DNA of 64,000 nucleotides from Kiritimatiellia bacterium (GTDB lineage Bacteria > Verrucomicrobiota > Kiritimatiellia > UBA8416 > YA12-FULL-48-11): positions 124,001-188,000 of the forward strand of contig JAQUPZ010000003.1 in assembly GCA_028716365.1 (NCBI GenBank). Direction: 5' to 3'. The position numbers were made by a program, and so were the translations under genes. Below, piece by piece: positions 16,261-25,977 of the stretch. Each line of letters opens with the position of its first letter. The first letter of the stretch is position 1. The notes below the pieces were generated by a model. It had not been told where the DNA came from, made no database searches, and was given only the letters and a program-made list of their open reading frames with translations.

Positions 16261-17691
16261 ATGACCAAAACAAAAGATCTCTCACGCCGTGACTTTCTGA
16301 AGAAAACGGCAAAGGTCGGCGCTGCCGGCTTTGTCGCCCCATACATCATTCCGGCATCTGCGCTTGGGCAGGAAAATAAACCCAGCGCCAATAATCGTAT
16401 CCAGCTCGGCCTGATAGGTTGTAACGGAATGGGTGCAGGCAACCTCAAAAATTGCGCGGCATTTCCCGATGTGGTTGTCATGGCCGCATGCGACGTCTGG
16501 AAAAAGCGGGCTGAAGCCATCGTTGCGAAGCACAAGGATACCTGTAAACTTTACTCCGATTTCCGCGAGGTTCTGCAACGGAAAGAAATCGATGCTGTTA
16601 TTATTGCCACGCCACCACACTGGCATGCGCTGTGTGCAATCATGGCCTGCGAAGCCGGCAAAGACCTGTATCTGCAGAAGCCGATGACATTGCACCTCGG
16701 TGAAAGTATAGCCGTAAGAAATGCCGTTAAAAAACATAACCGTATCTGCCAGGTCGGCACACAGATTCATGCCTCGCCCAACTATCGCCGTGTCGTTGAA
16801 CTGATTCAATCCGGTTACCTTGGGAAAATTGGGACCGTCAGGACGTTCAATGTCATGAACCAGGGCGAAAATGGTGTTGGCCATGATCCGGACACCACTG
16901 TACCAGAAGGAATGGACTGGGATTTCTGGTGCGGTCCGGCACCGTTGCGTCCATACAACTCTATTCTCGCCAAAGGTTCATATCATCACGGTTCGTGGAT
17001 GGACTACGGCGGCGGATGGACGCCTAACATGGCGGCTCATATTATTGACCTGCCGATCTGGGCGCTTAACCTGCAATATCCAATCGAAACCACCAGTACA
17101 GGTGGCAGATTCATAATCAAGGATGACGGTGATGCCTACGACAACCACGAAGTTCTCTGGCGTTATCCTGACAAGACAATGACATGGATGTCATCTCTGA
17201 CAAACAGTTACGGGTTCGACCTTCACGGCAGACCTGAACCGACGCGCCGGCTCGGTATATACTTCCACGGCGTCAACGGTACCATGTATGCCAATTACGG
17301 TGAACACCGCATCATACCGGAAGGTGCAAACTTCAATGAATTCATCAAGCCGGATGTGGCGGCGCGCAAGCAGGCAAAAGATTATCCGAACCGGATTATG
17401 TACAATTGCGGGGAACTCAAACCTGTCTCGAACACCATTCCGGAATCACCCGGTCATGAACGTGAGTGGCTCGATTGTCTAAAATCGCGTCAACTGCCCA
17501 GCTGCAATCCGGAATATCACTCCCGTCTTGATGTACCGGTCGTCCTCAGTCTTTTGTCATACAAGCTGGGCCGGTCCATCCGTTTGGATCCGAAAACCAT
17601 GCAGATCGTTGGCGACCCGGAAGCAGCAAAACTGGCGATACCAGAGTATCGCTCACCGTGGAAATTTCCGAAGCAGTATCTGAATGCGTAA
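16261..17691 (+). CDS. Tat-exported Gfo/Idh/MocA family oxidoreductase
   Basis: A 476-residue NAD(P)-dependent dehydrogenase. It begins with a Tat signal (SRRDFLKKTAKVG...), so the enzyme is exported folded with its cofactor. The Rossmann domain starts at RIQLGLIGCNGMGAGN. The catalytic-lysine motif reads LQKPM with K140, in place of the usual EKP. The C-terminal GFO_IDH_MocA beta-sheet domain follows. Such proteins oxidise or isomerise sugars or inositols via a 3-keto intermediate. A ribosome site CAGGAGG precedes ATG. It is the only gene before a hairpin at 17715 and is driven by the promoter at 16084. Confidence 0.86.
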   Translation: MTKTKDLSRRDFLKKTAKVGAAGFVAPYIIPASALGQENKPSANNRIQLGLIGCNGMGAGNLKNCAAFPDVVVMAACDVWKKRAEAIVAKHKDTCKLYSDFREVLQRKEIDAVIIATPPHWHALCAIMACEAGKDLYLQKPMTLHLGESIAVRNAVKKHNRICQVGTQIHASPNYRRVVELIQSGYLGKIGTVRTFNVMNQGENGVGHDPDTTVPEGMDWDFWCGPAPLRPYNSILAKGSYHHGSWMDYGGGWTPNMAAHIIDLPIWALNLQYPIETTSTGGRFIIKDDGDAYDNHEVLWRYPDKTMTWMSSLTNSYGFDLHGRPEPTRRLGIYFHGVNGTMYANYGEHRIIPEGANFNEFIKPDVAARKQAKDYPNRIMYNCGELKPVSNTIPESPGHEREWLDCLKSRQLPSCNPEYHSRLDVPVVLSLLSYKLGRSIRLDPKTMQIVGDPEAAKLAIPEYRSPWKFPKQYLNA

Positions 17692-17714
17692 TTCGGTTAT
17701 TTCCAGCAGGAAAA

Positions 17715-17748
17715 GATGATGGAGAACCTTGCAATGTTCTCTATCATC
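17715..17748 (+). terminator. Stem-loop after oxidoreductase gene
   Basis: GATGATGGAGAAC (17715-17727) pairs with GTTCTCTATCATC (17736-17748), 12 of 13 positions, around an 8-base loop. No T-tract follows, so it is a terminator-like or mRNA-stabilising hairpin rather than a classic intrinsic terminator. Confidence 0.5.
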
Positions 17749-17831
17749 CAGGCAGGGGAGACGGTACGGTTGTTATGTGTCGTTTAATTCCTTTTTATCT
17801 TCAAGAATGGTCTTATGTTGTAAATTAAGGA

Positions 17832-19562
17832 ATGAACAAGACTGATATTTGTCATAAATTTGTACAGTTGTGCGGGGCAATCCTGCTTGTTATCTGCATT
17901 GTTCCGTCATTGATGGCGCAGGGACCAAACTCAGACCCCAAAAACGAAGGGAGCATCAAGGCAGTCATCTCTACAGATCCCGCACCAATCTTTCAGAAGC
18001 AGATGCAGTTAATAGAAGAGAGACGAAGTTCCTGGCTGACGAAGGCCGAGAAGGCCGCACCCAAACTTGTCTGTATTCCAAAGAAACCGGTTGCCGTTGT
18101 AAAAGCAGAAAAAGACGCGGCAAGTTTCCAGGGATGGAAGATTGTGAAGGTCGGTAATGTCGAATCGGTCTATGACCGTCCGTTTTTGCCGGGGGACAGT
18201 TTTATTTTGGATTTCGGCGAACATTTTACCGGTCATTTTATTTTCTCGGTGCGGCGATTCAATGCTCCGGTGGATGCGCCCGTTCGGTTGTCGCTGATTT
18301 TCGGCGAGGTGCCTGCGGAAATGGGAGAACAGTTTGATCCGTACCAGGGAGGGTTGACCAGGTCCTGGCTGCAGGATGAAGTGGTAAACATTGACGACAT
18401 ACCGCAAACGATCCGGCTTCCACGCCGTTATGCTTTTCGTTATGCAAAAGTGACTGTCATCTCCGCCAGCCGGCACGGTAAATTCGGCTTTTCCGATATA
18501 CAGGCTGATGCGATTACTTCTGCTGATGAAACGCGTCTGTTGCCATTCACTCCGCGTAATGCCGATGATGAGGCATTGGATCGTGTATCGCGGCGAACCC
18601 TGCGCGATTGCATGCAGACGGTCTTTGAGGATGGACCCAAGCGTGACCGTCGGCTCTGGCTGGGTGACCTGCGTTTACAGGCGCTGGCAAACTATGCCAC
18701 TTACTGTAACTACGATCTTGTAAAGCGATCGCTCTACATTCTTTCCGGTACTGCAATGAAGAACGGATTGGTTGGTACCTGTTCATTTGAGCGGCCTGAA
18801 CCGTCGCGTGGTGACAACAGTATCCTGGACTACACTGCACTCTTTGCACCGACGGTGTTGGAATACCTTGAGGCCAGCGGCGATCGCGAGACAGCGGAGG
18901 ATTTGTGGCCGTTGGTCTTGAAACAACTCGACTTCACTCTCGAACCCGTAAATGCAGAAGGTTTGTTCATTCCGCCCAAGGGCTGGTGGCTTTTTATTGA
19001 CTGGCATAAAACCCTCGATAAGCAGGCGCCGGAACATGCCATTATTCTCTACGGTCTGAAAGCGACGCTCAAGCTGGCAGAAAAGATCGGCAAAACCGGA
19101 GAAGCAGCGTTTATTTCCGAAATCATTCCGCGCATGGAAATTGCTGCGCGAAAACATCTGTGGGATGATTCGATTGGAATGTTTATCAGCGGTTCAAAGC
19201 GTGAAATTTCATGGGCATCGCAGGCGTGGATGGTTCTCGCCGGTGTGCCGTCACCCGAGCAGTGCCGGCGGGCCATGACGGGAGTGATGCGTCATCCGGG
19301 CGCAGAGAAGCCTGTTACACCCTATATGCATCATTACGTTGTTGATGCATTGTTGACGGCGGGGTTACAGGAAGAAGCGTTAAAGTTGCTGCAGTCATAT
19401 TGGGGCGGCATGGTGAAAAAGGGGGCGGACACTTTCTGGGAAGTTTATGTGCCGGAAGATGATTATGCGTCGCCCTACAAAAGTCATCTCATGAACAGCT
19501 ATTGTCATGCCTGGAGCTGTACGCCAACATACCTGTTGCGTAAAAAATTTCAGAGACATTAA
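17832..19562 (+). CDS. Exported GH78-like alpha-L-rhamnosidase relative
   Basis: A 576-residue protein with a signal peptide (about 1-30, ending SLMAQ). An N-terminal beta-domain carries LDFGEHFTGHFIF, the usual sign of the rhamnosidase concanavalin-like domain. Then comes an (alpha/alpha)6 barrel with DGPKRDRRLWLGDL. In GH78 the acidic residues follow D-x4-E-x6-D; here they are D267, D272 and D279, so Asp replaces the general-acid Glu. The candidate base is E537 in TFWEVY. Related proteins with KRDRxxWxGD are common and may use another deoxy-sugar or uronic acid. AAGGA abuts the ATG at 17832, an unusually short spacing, yet this start gives the only full signal peptide. Confidence 0.72.
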   Translation: MNKTDICHKFVQLCGAILLVICIVPSLMAQGPNSDPKNEGSIKAVISTDPAPIFQKQMQLIEERRSSWLTKAEKAAPKLVCIPKKPVAVVKAEKDAASFQGWKIVKVGNVESVYDRPFLPGDSFILDFGEHFTGHFIFSVRRFNAPVDAPVRLSLIFGEVPAEMGEQFDPYQGGLTRSWLQDEVVNIDDIPQTIRLPRRYAFRYAKVTVISASRHGKFGFSDIQADAITSADETRLLPFTPRNADDEALDRVSRRTLRDCMQTVFEDGPKRDRRLWLGDLRLQALANYATYCNYDLVKRSLYILSGTAMKNGLVGTCSFERPEPSRGDNSILDYTALFAPTVLEYLEASGDRETAEDLWPLVLKQLDFTLEPVNAEGLFIPPKGWWLFIDWHKTLDKQAPEHAIILYGLKATLKLAEKIGKTGEAAFISEIIPRMEIAARKHLWDDSIGMFISGSKREISWASQAWMVLAGVPSPEQCRRAMTGVMRHPGAEKPVTPYMHHYVVDALLTAGLQEEALKLLQSYWGGMVKKGADTFWEVYVPEDDYASPYKSHLMNSYCHAWSCTPTYLLRKKFQRH

Positions 19563-19752
19563 CCTGATTTTCCGGCGTGGTGTCCGGGCAACGCCATTCG
19601 ACCACGGTGAAGTCGATCATGTAGTTGACAGAGAAGTCGGAAAAGGATTAAACACTCTACAGGTCGGTTAAATTACTCGATCAAGAATGTGACCCTGAAA
19701 CCTTGCAGAAAGATAGTTTCATTGTAATACAACACAACATGGGAGAACTCCA

Positions 19753-22737
19753 ATGATGATACGAATCGTATCTTTTATTCTATTTGCAGGTACTGTCTGT
19801 GGTGCGAATCTTGTGCCGGAATTCAAGGAATGGAAAAACTCTGACCCGGTCAATACCTTCCAGAAAGAGCATGAGGGGCATACCGTCCTCGGGGTACGCG
19901 GCAAAGGTGATAATAGTGTTGCCTGGTGTACGTCCAACTTGAAGTTACCGTCTGGTGAAGCGTACGTTTTACGTTTTAGAACAAGTGTTAAAGGATCAGG
20001 TTCGATTATCAGCGGATTGGAAGGTGTCAACCGCGACTTTGCCGCTTCTGCCGCGCCAGCCGTAAACAGTTTTGCGTTCCGTGTTCCGGACAGCGATGGC
20101 CCGACTGTTCTGAGGCTGGGGCACTGGCAGTTAAATGGAGAAGCCGTTTTCGACAACGTGGAACTTTACCCTGTCCGGCAGATTCACCGGCGATGGGGCG
20201 ATCTGACGCTTGGCGAAGGCGAAAAGATAGAAGGCGGTGTCTACAACGATATTCATTCAATGAACTGGCGTGGATCAACGCTCCACCGTACACTGTTCAA
20301 ACAAAAGGCCGGTTTCAATTCCAATCGCTGGTGTTTCGGCCCTGGTTCACACATTATCTACAAACACGTTCTGCCGATCGAGATGCTTGACGGCGAACTG
20401 CACGTGAATGTCAATTATCACACTGGCGGCACACTTGTTATCAGCGTCAGTAAAGACGGCAACAACTGGACACGTCTTTCCGATGTAACGAAAAAAAGTG
20501 ATATCGATGTCAAACTGCCGGCCGAGCTCTTTCCGGTAAAAGAACTATACGTCCGGATGCAGGCTGAAGGGGATAAGGCCAACATGCAGGTGGATACCTA
20601 TTCCTTTCGGGCCCGTACGAAAGAATTGACGGCCCGTGCCGGCAAGACGGTTTTGCTCGAAGAGCGACGGATCGCGCAGGGTTTGCGTGTGACTGCTGAA
20701 GGTGCTGAGAATGGACTGCTGTTGCATTGGTATAACACAACCGATTCAGTCAGAAAACTCGAGTTGCAGGTTAAAGCTGATGATGTGAAGCATTCGTCTT
20801 GTCGGGTACGCATTCCGGCGCAGGGTGAAGCGTTCACGCTGGTGGCGCTTGATTCCTCTTTGTCCGCGCATGGACAGAAACTCAAGATTGCCGGAACGGC
20901 TCCGTTGCCGTTACCGGCGGGAAAGCATCCCATCAGTATCAGCGCTAAAGAAGGTGAGGAAAGTGCCGGTGAATGGGCCACGGAAGTGACCTGTACTGTC
21001 CTCTCCGAATCCGCTTATGGCTATCGCTGTAAAGGAGATGTGCCAGGTGTATCGGCATGGTGGTGTGAGAGTGCATGGAAAGTCGGCGCAGAGCGTGGCG
21101 TACCCGTCGAACGGTCTCGAAGAATTCAAATCGAGGCTGCACGCGGAGAATTCGAGGCCGCCCAGTTGGTACTCAATGCCAAAGATATCGAACACGTGTT
21201 ACAGGCGGTCGAAGCGGGAGAATTGAAAGGATCTAAAGGCCGTATTCCGGCCTCCGCAATAAGTATCTGTGAGGTGGCAACTGTCAGAGTGGAGAACACC
21301 AGCGATTATCTTGGTGAGCCCGGCGACTATCCCGATCCATTACCTGCGTTGATCACTCCACTGAAGCTTCCTGCTAATCGCAACCAGGCGTTATGGGTCC
21401 TGGTGCGCGTGCCGGATGACGCACCGGCTGGTGACTACAAAGGCGAATTCAAGCTGAAGACCGATATGGGTGAAGGCAATGTCCAGATTCAACTCCATGT
21501 CTTCGATTTCAACATGCCAAGGGAAACGCACCTGCGCAGTGGTTTGGGAATGAGCAGGCATATGATCAAGCGTTATCATCAGCTTAAAACCAAAGAGCAG
21601 GAACTGGCTGTGTATGAAAAGTATCTGCAGTCATTTGCCGAGCACCGCATTGCACCGTACTCGTTTTATGAGTATTCACCCATACAGGTCCGTTTCGACG
21701 GCAAGGGCGCCGACCGCAAGGTTATTGTCGGCTGGGATGAATTTGATGCTGTGGCCAGAAAATATCTCGATTCCGGAATGTTCAATGCATTCATGCTTCA
21801 TATAAGCGGCCTGGGTGGCGGCACATTTTTTGAGCGATCGCATGGTGAGTTCGGAGGTTTTAAAGCCGGTACTGCCGATTACGAAAGGCTCTGGGGCGAC
21901 TATGCGCGGCAACTTGAATCGCATCTGCGCGAAAAAGGCTGGCTCAAGCATGCCTACATTTACTGGTTCGACGAGCCTGACAAGAAGGACTACGAGTTTG
22001 TGAATGAGGGCATGGACCGTATCAAGAAATATGCTCCCGGACTGACGCGGCTTCTGACCGAACAGCCTGAGCCCGGATTGATAGGTCACGTGGACCTCTG
22101 GTGTGCCCTGACTCCGCACTGGACCCCAAAGCTGGTCCAGGAACGGCGTGCGGCTGGAGAGGAAGCCTGGTGGTATATCTGCTGTGGTCCGCGGGCACCG
22201 TATATCGGGGAGTTTACCGAGCATCCCGGGGTGGAGATGCGCCTGTGGCCGTGGCAATCCTGGCAGTACGGCATACAGGGACTTCTGATATGGGAGACTA
22301 CATACTGGACAAGTTCCACGGCGTTCCCGAAATCACTGCAGGATCCGTGGCAGGATGCAATGGCTTACGTCAGCGGTTACGGTACGCCGCCGGGTACCAA
22401 ACGATTCTGGGGTAATTGCGACGGCCGTTATCTTTATCCTCCGCGCCGTGACCCAAACCAGACTCACCAGCCGTGCCTGGATGGACCGGTTTCGTCGTTG
22501 CGATGGGAGAACCTGCGCGACGGCATGGAAGATTATGAGTATCTGTACCTGCTCAAGAAGCAGATCGAACGTGTACAGGGCAAGGCCAGTGAGAAGCTGA
22601 TCTCTGAAGCGCAGGCGTTGTTGACCGTTCCCGAGAACATTTCAAAGGACACAACGCATTTCACATTTGATGTGCGACAGGTAATGGAACAACGCCGGAA
22701 GATTGCAACGATGATAGAAAAACTTCAGCGGCAGTAA
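19753..22737 (+). CDS. Exported DUF4091/GH123-like glycoside hydrolase
   Basis: A 994-residue protein with a short signal peptide (about 1-18). The N-terminal half is made of beta-sandwich modules. From about residue 570 a TIM barrel contains YWFDEPD with adjacent D740 and E741, the substrate-assisted Asp-Glu pair expected of GH123-type N-acetylgalactosaminidases. The C-terminus ends in the DUF4091 signature SLRWENLRDGMEDYEYLYLL. GH123-type enzymes remove beta-GalNAc, which would fit with the sulfatase and deacetylase of this window, but the specificity is inferred. Two adjacent ATGs (19753, 19756) follow GGGAG. Confidence 0.75.
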   Translation: MMIRIVSFILFAGTVCGANLVPEFKEWKNSDPVNTFQKEHEGHTVLGVRGKGDNSVAWCTSNLKLPSGEAYVLRFRTSVKGSGSIISGLEGVNRDFAASAAPAVNSFAFRVPDSDGPTVLRLGHWQLNGEAVFDNVELYPVRQIHRRWGDLTLGEGEKIEGGVYNDIHSMNWRGSTLHRTLFKQKAGFNSNRWCFGPGSHIIYKHVLPIEMLDGELHVNVNYHTGGTLVISVSKDGNNWTRLSDVTKKSDIDVKLPAELFPVKELYVRMQAEGDKANMQVDTYSFRARTKELTARAGKTVLLEERRIAQGLRVTAEGAENGLLLHWYNTTDSVRKLELQVKADDVKHSSCRVRIPAQGEAFTLVALDSSLSAHGQKLKIAGTAPLPLPAGKHPISISAKEGEESAGEWATEVTCTVLSESAYGYRCKGDVPGVSAWWCESAWKVGAERGVPVERSRRIQIEAARGEFEAAQLVLNAKDIEHVLQAVEAGELKGSKGRIPASAISICEVATVRVENTSDYLGEPGDYPDPLPALITPLKLPANRNQALWVLVRVPDDAPAGDYKGEFKLKTDMGEGNVQIQLHVFDFNMPRETHLRSGLGMSRHMIKRYHQLKTKEQELAVYEKYLQSFAEHRIAPYSFYEYSPIQVRFDGKGADRKVIVGWDEFDAVARKYLDSGMFNAFMLHISGLGGGTFFERSHGEFGGFKAGTADYERLWGDYARQLESHLREKGWLKHAYIYWFDEPDKKDYEFVNEGMDRIKKYAPGLTRLLTEQPEPGLIGHVDLWCALTPHWTPKLVQERRAAGEEAWWYICCGPRAPYIGEFTEHPGVEMRLWPWQSWQYGIQGLLIWETTYWTSSTAFPKSLQDPWQDAMAYVSGYGTPPGTKRFWGNCDGRYLYPPRRDPNQTHQPCLDGPVSSLRWENLRDGMEDYEYLYLLKKQIERVQGKASEKLISEAQALLTVPENISKDTTHFTFDVRQVMEQRRKIATMIEKLQRQ

Positions 22738-22826
22738 TTCGTAAACTTGATTATGATAAGTACGGCGTGTTGGTTACCCAACTTGTGGAATCATTACACT
22801 GGTTACCGGAATCGAATGGAGGTGCC

Positions 22827-24815
22827 ATGAGATCAGCTTTTCTTGCAGTTGCATTGGTGATGGCCTCTGGTGCTTTTATACAAAACGGTCTTGCCGCGCC
22901 ATCCTACAAGCCGACCAAAGAAGAATTACAGTCGATCCAATCAAGAACGGACGAGTTAAAGACGGCGTTAAAAGATATCGCGGCTGGAAACGTGGATGAC
23001 GCCTTGATGGCGGATGTTGAGGTTTATCAGAAAGCGGCGCTCTGGATCATGCGGTATGCGGAGGAGGAATTTTACGCCAGGCGTTATGTGGCGGATACCT
23101 TGACGGTGCTGGATCACGGTCTTGCCAGGGCAAAAGAACTCAAGGCGGGGCAGCCGTCATGGCCGGCACGGAAAGGGCAGCTTGTACGGGCTTATCGTTC
23201 GCGTGTGGATGGCAGTGTCCAGCCTTATGGGCTGGTGATTCCGGACGGTTACGACGGAACAAAGCCGGTACGGCTTGACGTGATACTGCATGGCCGCGGT
23301 ACAACGTTGAACGAAGTAAATTTCATCGTTGGACATGATTCAGCCAAGCCGGTACCTCCGGACCAGGATTACATCCGGCTCGATGTATATGGGCGCGGAA
23401 ACAATGCCTATCGATGGGCGGGTGAGACTGATGTGTTCGAGGCTGTTGCATCGGTACGGCAGCGCTACCGGATTGATCCGCGCCGGATTGTTCTGCGCGG
23501 GTTTTCAATGGGCGGGGCAGGGGCATGGCATATCGGCCTGCACCATCCTGATCAATGGGCGGCAGTAGAGGCTGGTGCCGGATTTACCGACACAAAACGC
23601 TATACTAAGCTCGATAATCTGCCACCGCAACAGGAAGCTGCTTTGCATATTTACGATGCAGTCGACTATGTACTTAATGCTTTCAATGTTCCATTTGTCG
23701 GCTACAGCGGCGAAGATGACAAAGCGTTGCAGCAGACCATTAATATCCGTGAACAGTTGATAAAAGAAGGTTTTTCGTTCAAGCAGGACGGGCTGAACTG
23801 GTTGACTGGTGATCTCTCTATGTTGTTTCTCGTCGGGCCGAAGACAGGTCATAAGTTCCATCCGGAGAGCAAGCAGCGATCCGATCAGTTCATCCAGACC
23901 ATACTGGCAAAAGAGAGGACGGTGCCGAACCATATTCGCTTCGTCACATACACCACGCGTTACAACAGGTGTTTCTGGCTTACTGTGGCGGCTTTGGAAA
24001 AGCACTATCAGCGTGCCGAGGTTGATGCGCGGCGCAGTGATGATGGAATGCGGATCGGGATCAAGACGCGAAACGTAACGCGCCTGATACTGCCAGACCA
24101 GCCGCAGGGGCCGAAATTAATAATCGATGGATCGGAAATCCAGCTTTCGCCGCACCTGCACTCACAACCGTCGGAACTTGTGCTGGACAAGAAACCTGCA
24201 GGCTGGAGTTCGCGTGAAGGTGCTGGGAAAATTGACAACCCGCAGTCTTTGCGGAAAATACACGGATTGCAGGGACCGATTGATGATGCATTTGCAGATT
24301 CCTTCCTGTGTGTACGGCCGACCGGTATACCGGCCCGGCCGTTGGCGAACGGATATTCCGTGGCGACGCTCAATGTTTTTACCAGAGAGTTTGCGAAATG
24401 GATGCGAGGAGACTTACGCATCAAGGATGATGCCGCGATCACGCCTGCCGATATTGCCAATCACCACATGATTCTTTTCGGAGATCCTGAAAGTAACAGA
24501 CTCCTGGGACAAATTGCCGGCAGGTTGCCGATCAGGTGGAACAGGGAAAATATAGTAGTCGGAGAAAAAAGTTTCAGCGCTGTCGATCACATGCTGGTGA
24601 TGATTTATCCGAATCCGCTCAATCCGAAACGTTACGTGGTGATCAACAGTGGCCACACATTTCATGAGAAAGAATTCCGTGGTACCAACGCGCTGCTTTT
24701 TTCGAGACTGGGCGATTATGCCGTCTTGCGACTTGTCAAAGGCGCTGACGGAAAGATTGAGGAATCAGTTGAACTGGCAGGATTTTTTGGTGAAGAATGG
24801 GAACTGGCGAGGTAA
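22827..24815 (+). CDS. Exported alpha/beta-hydrolase esterase/peptidase
   Basis: A 662-residue protein with a signal peptide (about 1-26). The central domain is an alpha/beta hydrolase with nucleophile S227 in RGFSMGGAGAWH, as in prolyl-oligopeptidase-like and acetylxylan/feruloyl-type esterases. An early helical region (30-120) precedes it, and a C-terminal domain (about 390-662) of beta character has no recognised family. The catalytic His is probably in the KTGHKFHPES stretch. It likely removes acyl groups from the polysaccharide target. The start is ATG 22827 with GGAGG 5 bases upstream; the longer reading from 22767 lacks a ribosome site and a signal. Confidence 0.7.
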   Translation: MRSAFLAVALVMASGAFIQNGLAAPSYKPTKEELQSIQSRTDELKTALKDIAAGNVDDALMADVEVYQKAALWIMRYAEEEFYARRYVADTLTVLDHGLARAKELKAGQPSWPARKGQLVRAYRSRVDGSVQPYGLVIPDGYDGTKPVRLDVILHGRGTTLNEVNFIVGHDSAKPVPPDQDYIRLDVYGRGNNAYRWAGETDVFEAVASVRQRYRIDPRRIVLRGFSMGGAGAWHIGLHHPDQWAAVEAGAGFTDTKRYTKLDNLPPQQEAALHIYDAVDYVLNAFNVPFVGYSGEDDKALQQTINIREQLIKEGFSFKQDGLNWLTGDLSMLFLVGPKTGHKFHPESKQRSDQFIQTILAKERTVPNHIRFVTYTTRYNRCFWLTVAALEKHYQRAEVDARRSDDGMRIGIKTRNVTRLILPDQPQGPKLIIDGSEIQLSPHLHSQPSELVLDKKPAGWSSREGAGKIDNPQSLRKIHGLQGPIDDAFADSFLCVRPTGIPARPLANGYSVATLNVFTREFAKWMRGDLRIKDDAAITPADIANHHMILFGDPESNRLLGQIAGRLPIRWNRENIVVGEKSFSAVDHMLVMIYPNPLNPKRYVVINSGHTFHEKEFRGTNALLFSRLGDYAVLRLVKGADGKIEESVELAGFFGEEWELAR

Positions 24816-24860
24816 GCGGGCTGCCATCGTGGCGATACCCGGCATCCGGATCAGGAGGGT

Positions 24861-25811
24861 ATGAGTACCCAGGAATACAGAATGATAGGTTTTGATGATC
24901 TGGCGGAATCGAAGGAATTCCGGCAATTTTCACTTATCGTCAGGGAATTGACGGGTGTCCTTTTTGCGCTGGTCAGTCCTGATGCCACCCGACGAAAACT
25001 TCTCTATCCTCAGGAAGTTGCCGCCACTCCACTCTGCCGGTTAATCCACAGTAATCCCAAGGGCCTCAAAGCATGTTTTGATTCAGATAATATTTATTTA
25101 AGCAAGGCAGCTCGCCAGAACAAAGGGTTTCATTATTTCTGCCATGCGGGTCTCCTTGACATGGTGATGCCTGTAGTGATCAATAACGAACATATTGCTA
25201 CGCTGATAAGCGGACAAATGCTGCATCAGCCGCATTCCGAACGGGGATTCCAACGGATAAAACGCAAGCTGGCCCACCTGGGATTCGCAACATCAGACCT
25301 TAAAAAAGCTTATTATGCATCGCCATATTGTTCACTGGAGAAGTTTAAAATCATCATGAATTTATATGCCTTTTTTGCAGAACACTTTGGGGAAATCAGC
25401 TGGCGGTTGAAACATGTGCAGCAGGATATTCTGCCGGTCCAAAATGCCCAGAAGTTTATTCACGATCATTTCCAGGAGCGTATCACATTGCGTGATATTG
25501 CCAGATCGGCTTCCCTTTCCGGAAATTATTTCTCTTCAATGTTCCATAAAATGACAGGTACGGTCGTCAAGCGTTATCTCCAGGTTATTCGTGTTAATGC
25601 CGCAAAGAAACTGCTGACCCTGAGTTCCGAGCGAATTACAGATATTGCTTTCAATGTGGGGTTCATCAATCTTGCCGATTTCAATCGCGTGTTTAAGAAG
25701 ATTGAAAACTGTTCTCCTCATCAGTACCGTCAATCCTATAAAGGGCAATCTTCCGCCCAGGTATGCTATGCAGGCAACCCTGTTCTTGATGCTGCTGTTC
25801 CTCAAAAGTAA
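24861..25811 (+). CDS. PocR-domain AraC-family transcriptional regulator
   Basis: A 316-residue regulator. Residues about 10-175 match the PocR ligand-binding domain (CRLIHSNPKGLKACFDSD, then FHYFCHAGLLDMVMPVV and ISGQML). Residues about 210-305 are an AraC-type double helix-turn-helix (ITLRDIARSASLSGNYFSSMFHKMTG and ITDIAFNVGFINLADFNRVFKK). It is the only sequence-specific regulator in the catabolic region and is a good candidate to control it in response to a small sugar-derived ligand. The ribosome site AGGAGG stands only 2 bases from ATG 24861. A hairpin at 25851 follows. Confidence 0.88.
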   Translation: MSTQEYRMIGFDDLAESKEFRQFSLIVRELTGVLFALVSPDATRRKLLYPQEVAATPLCRLIHSNPKGLKACFDSDNIYLSKAARQNKGFHYFCHAGLLDMVMPVVINNEHIATLISGQMLHQPHSERGFQRIKRKLAHLGFATSDLKKAYYASPYCSLEKFKIIMNLYAFFAEHFGEISWRLKHVQQDILPVQNAQKFIHDHFQERITLRDIARSASLSGNYFSSMFHKMTGTVVKRYLQVIRVNAAKKLLTLSSERITDIAFNVGFINLADFNRVFKKIENCSPHQYRQSYKGQSSAQVCYAGNPVLDAAVPQK

Positions 25812-25850
25812 TGTCTGTCGGTTTACCCGCCTTCGCCGGAATATCTCAAT

Positions 25851-25874
25851 CGGAAAAAAAGCAAACTTTTTCCG
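25851..25874 (+). terminator. Stem-loop after the regulator gene
   Basis: CGGAAAAA (25851-25858) and TTTTTCCG (25867-25874) form a perfect 8-bp stem. It nests inside weaker outer arms, TTTACCCGC upstream and GCGGGGTAAA downstream. It separates the regulator from the next operon. Confidence 0.5.
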
Positions 25875-25977
25875 AAAAAAAGCGGGGTAAATAACAGCGG
25901 ATTATGGCACAGTAATTCTGTAAACCTGAAGCAACTTTAATTCGAGTGAGGACTATTCGTAACAGGAGGAGGTAATC

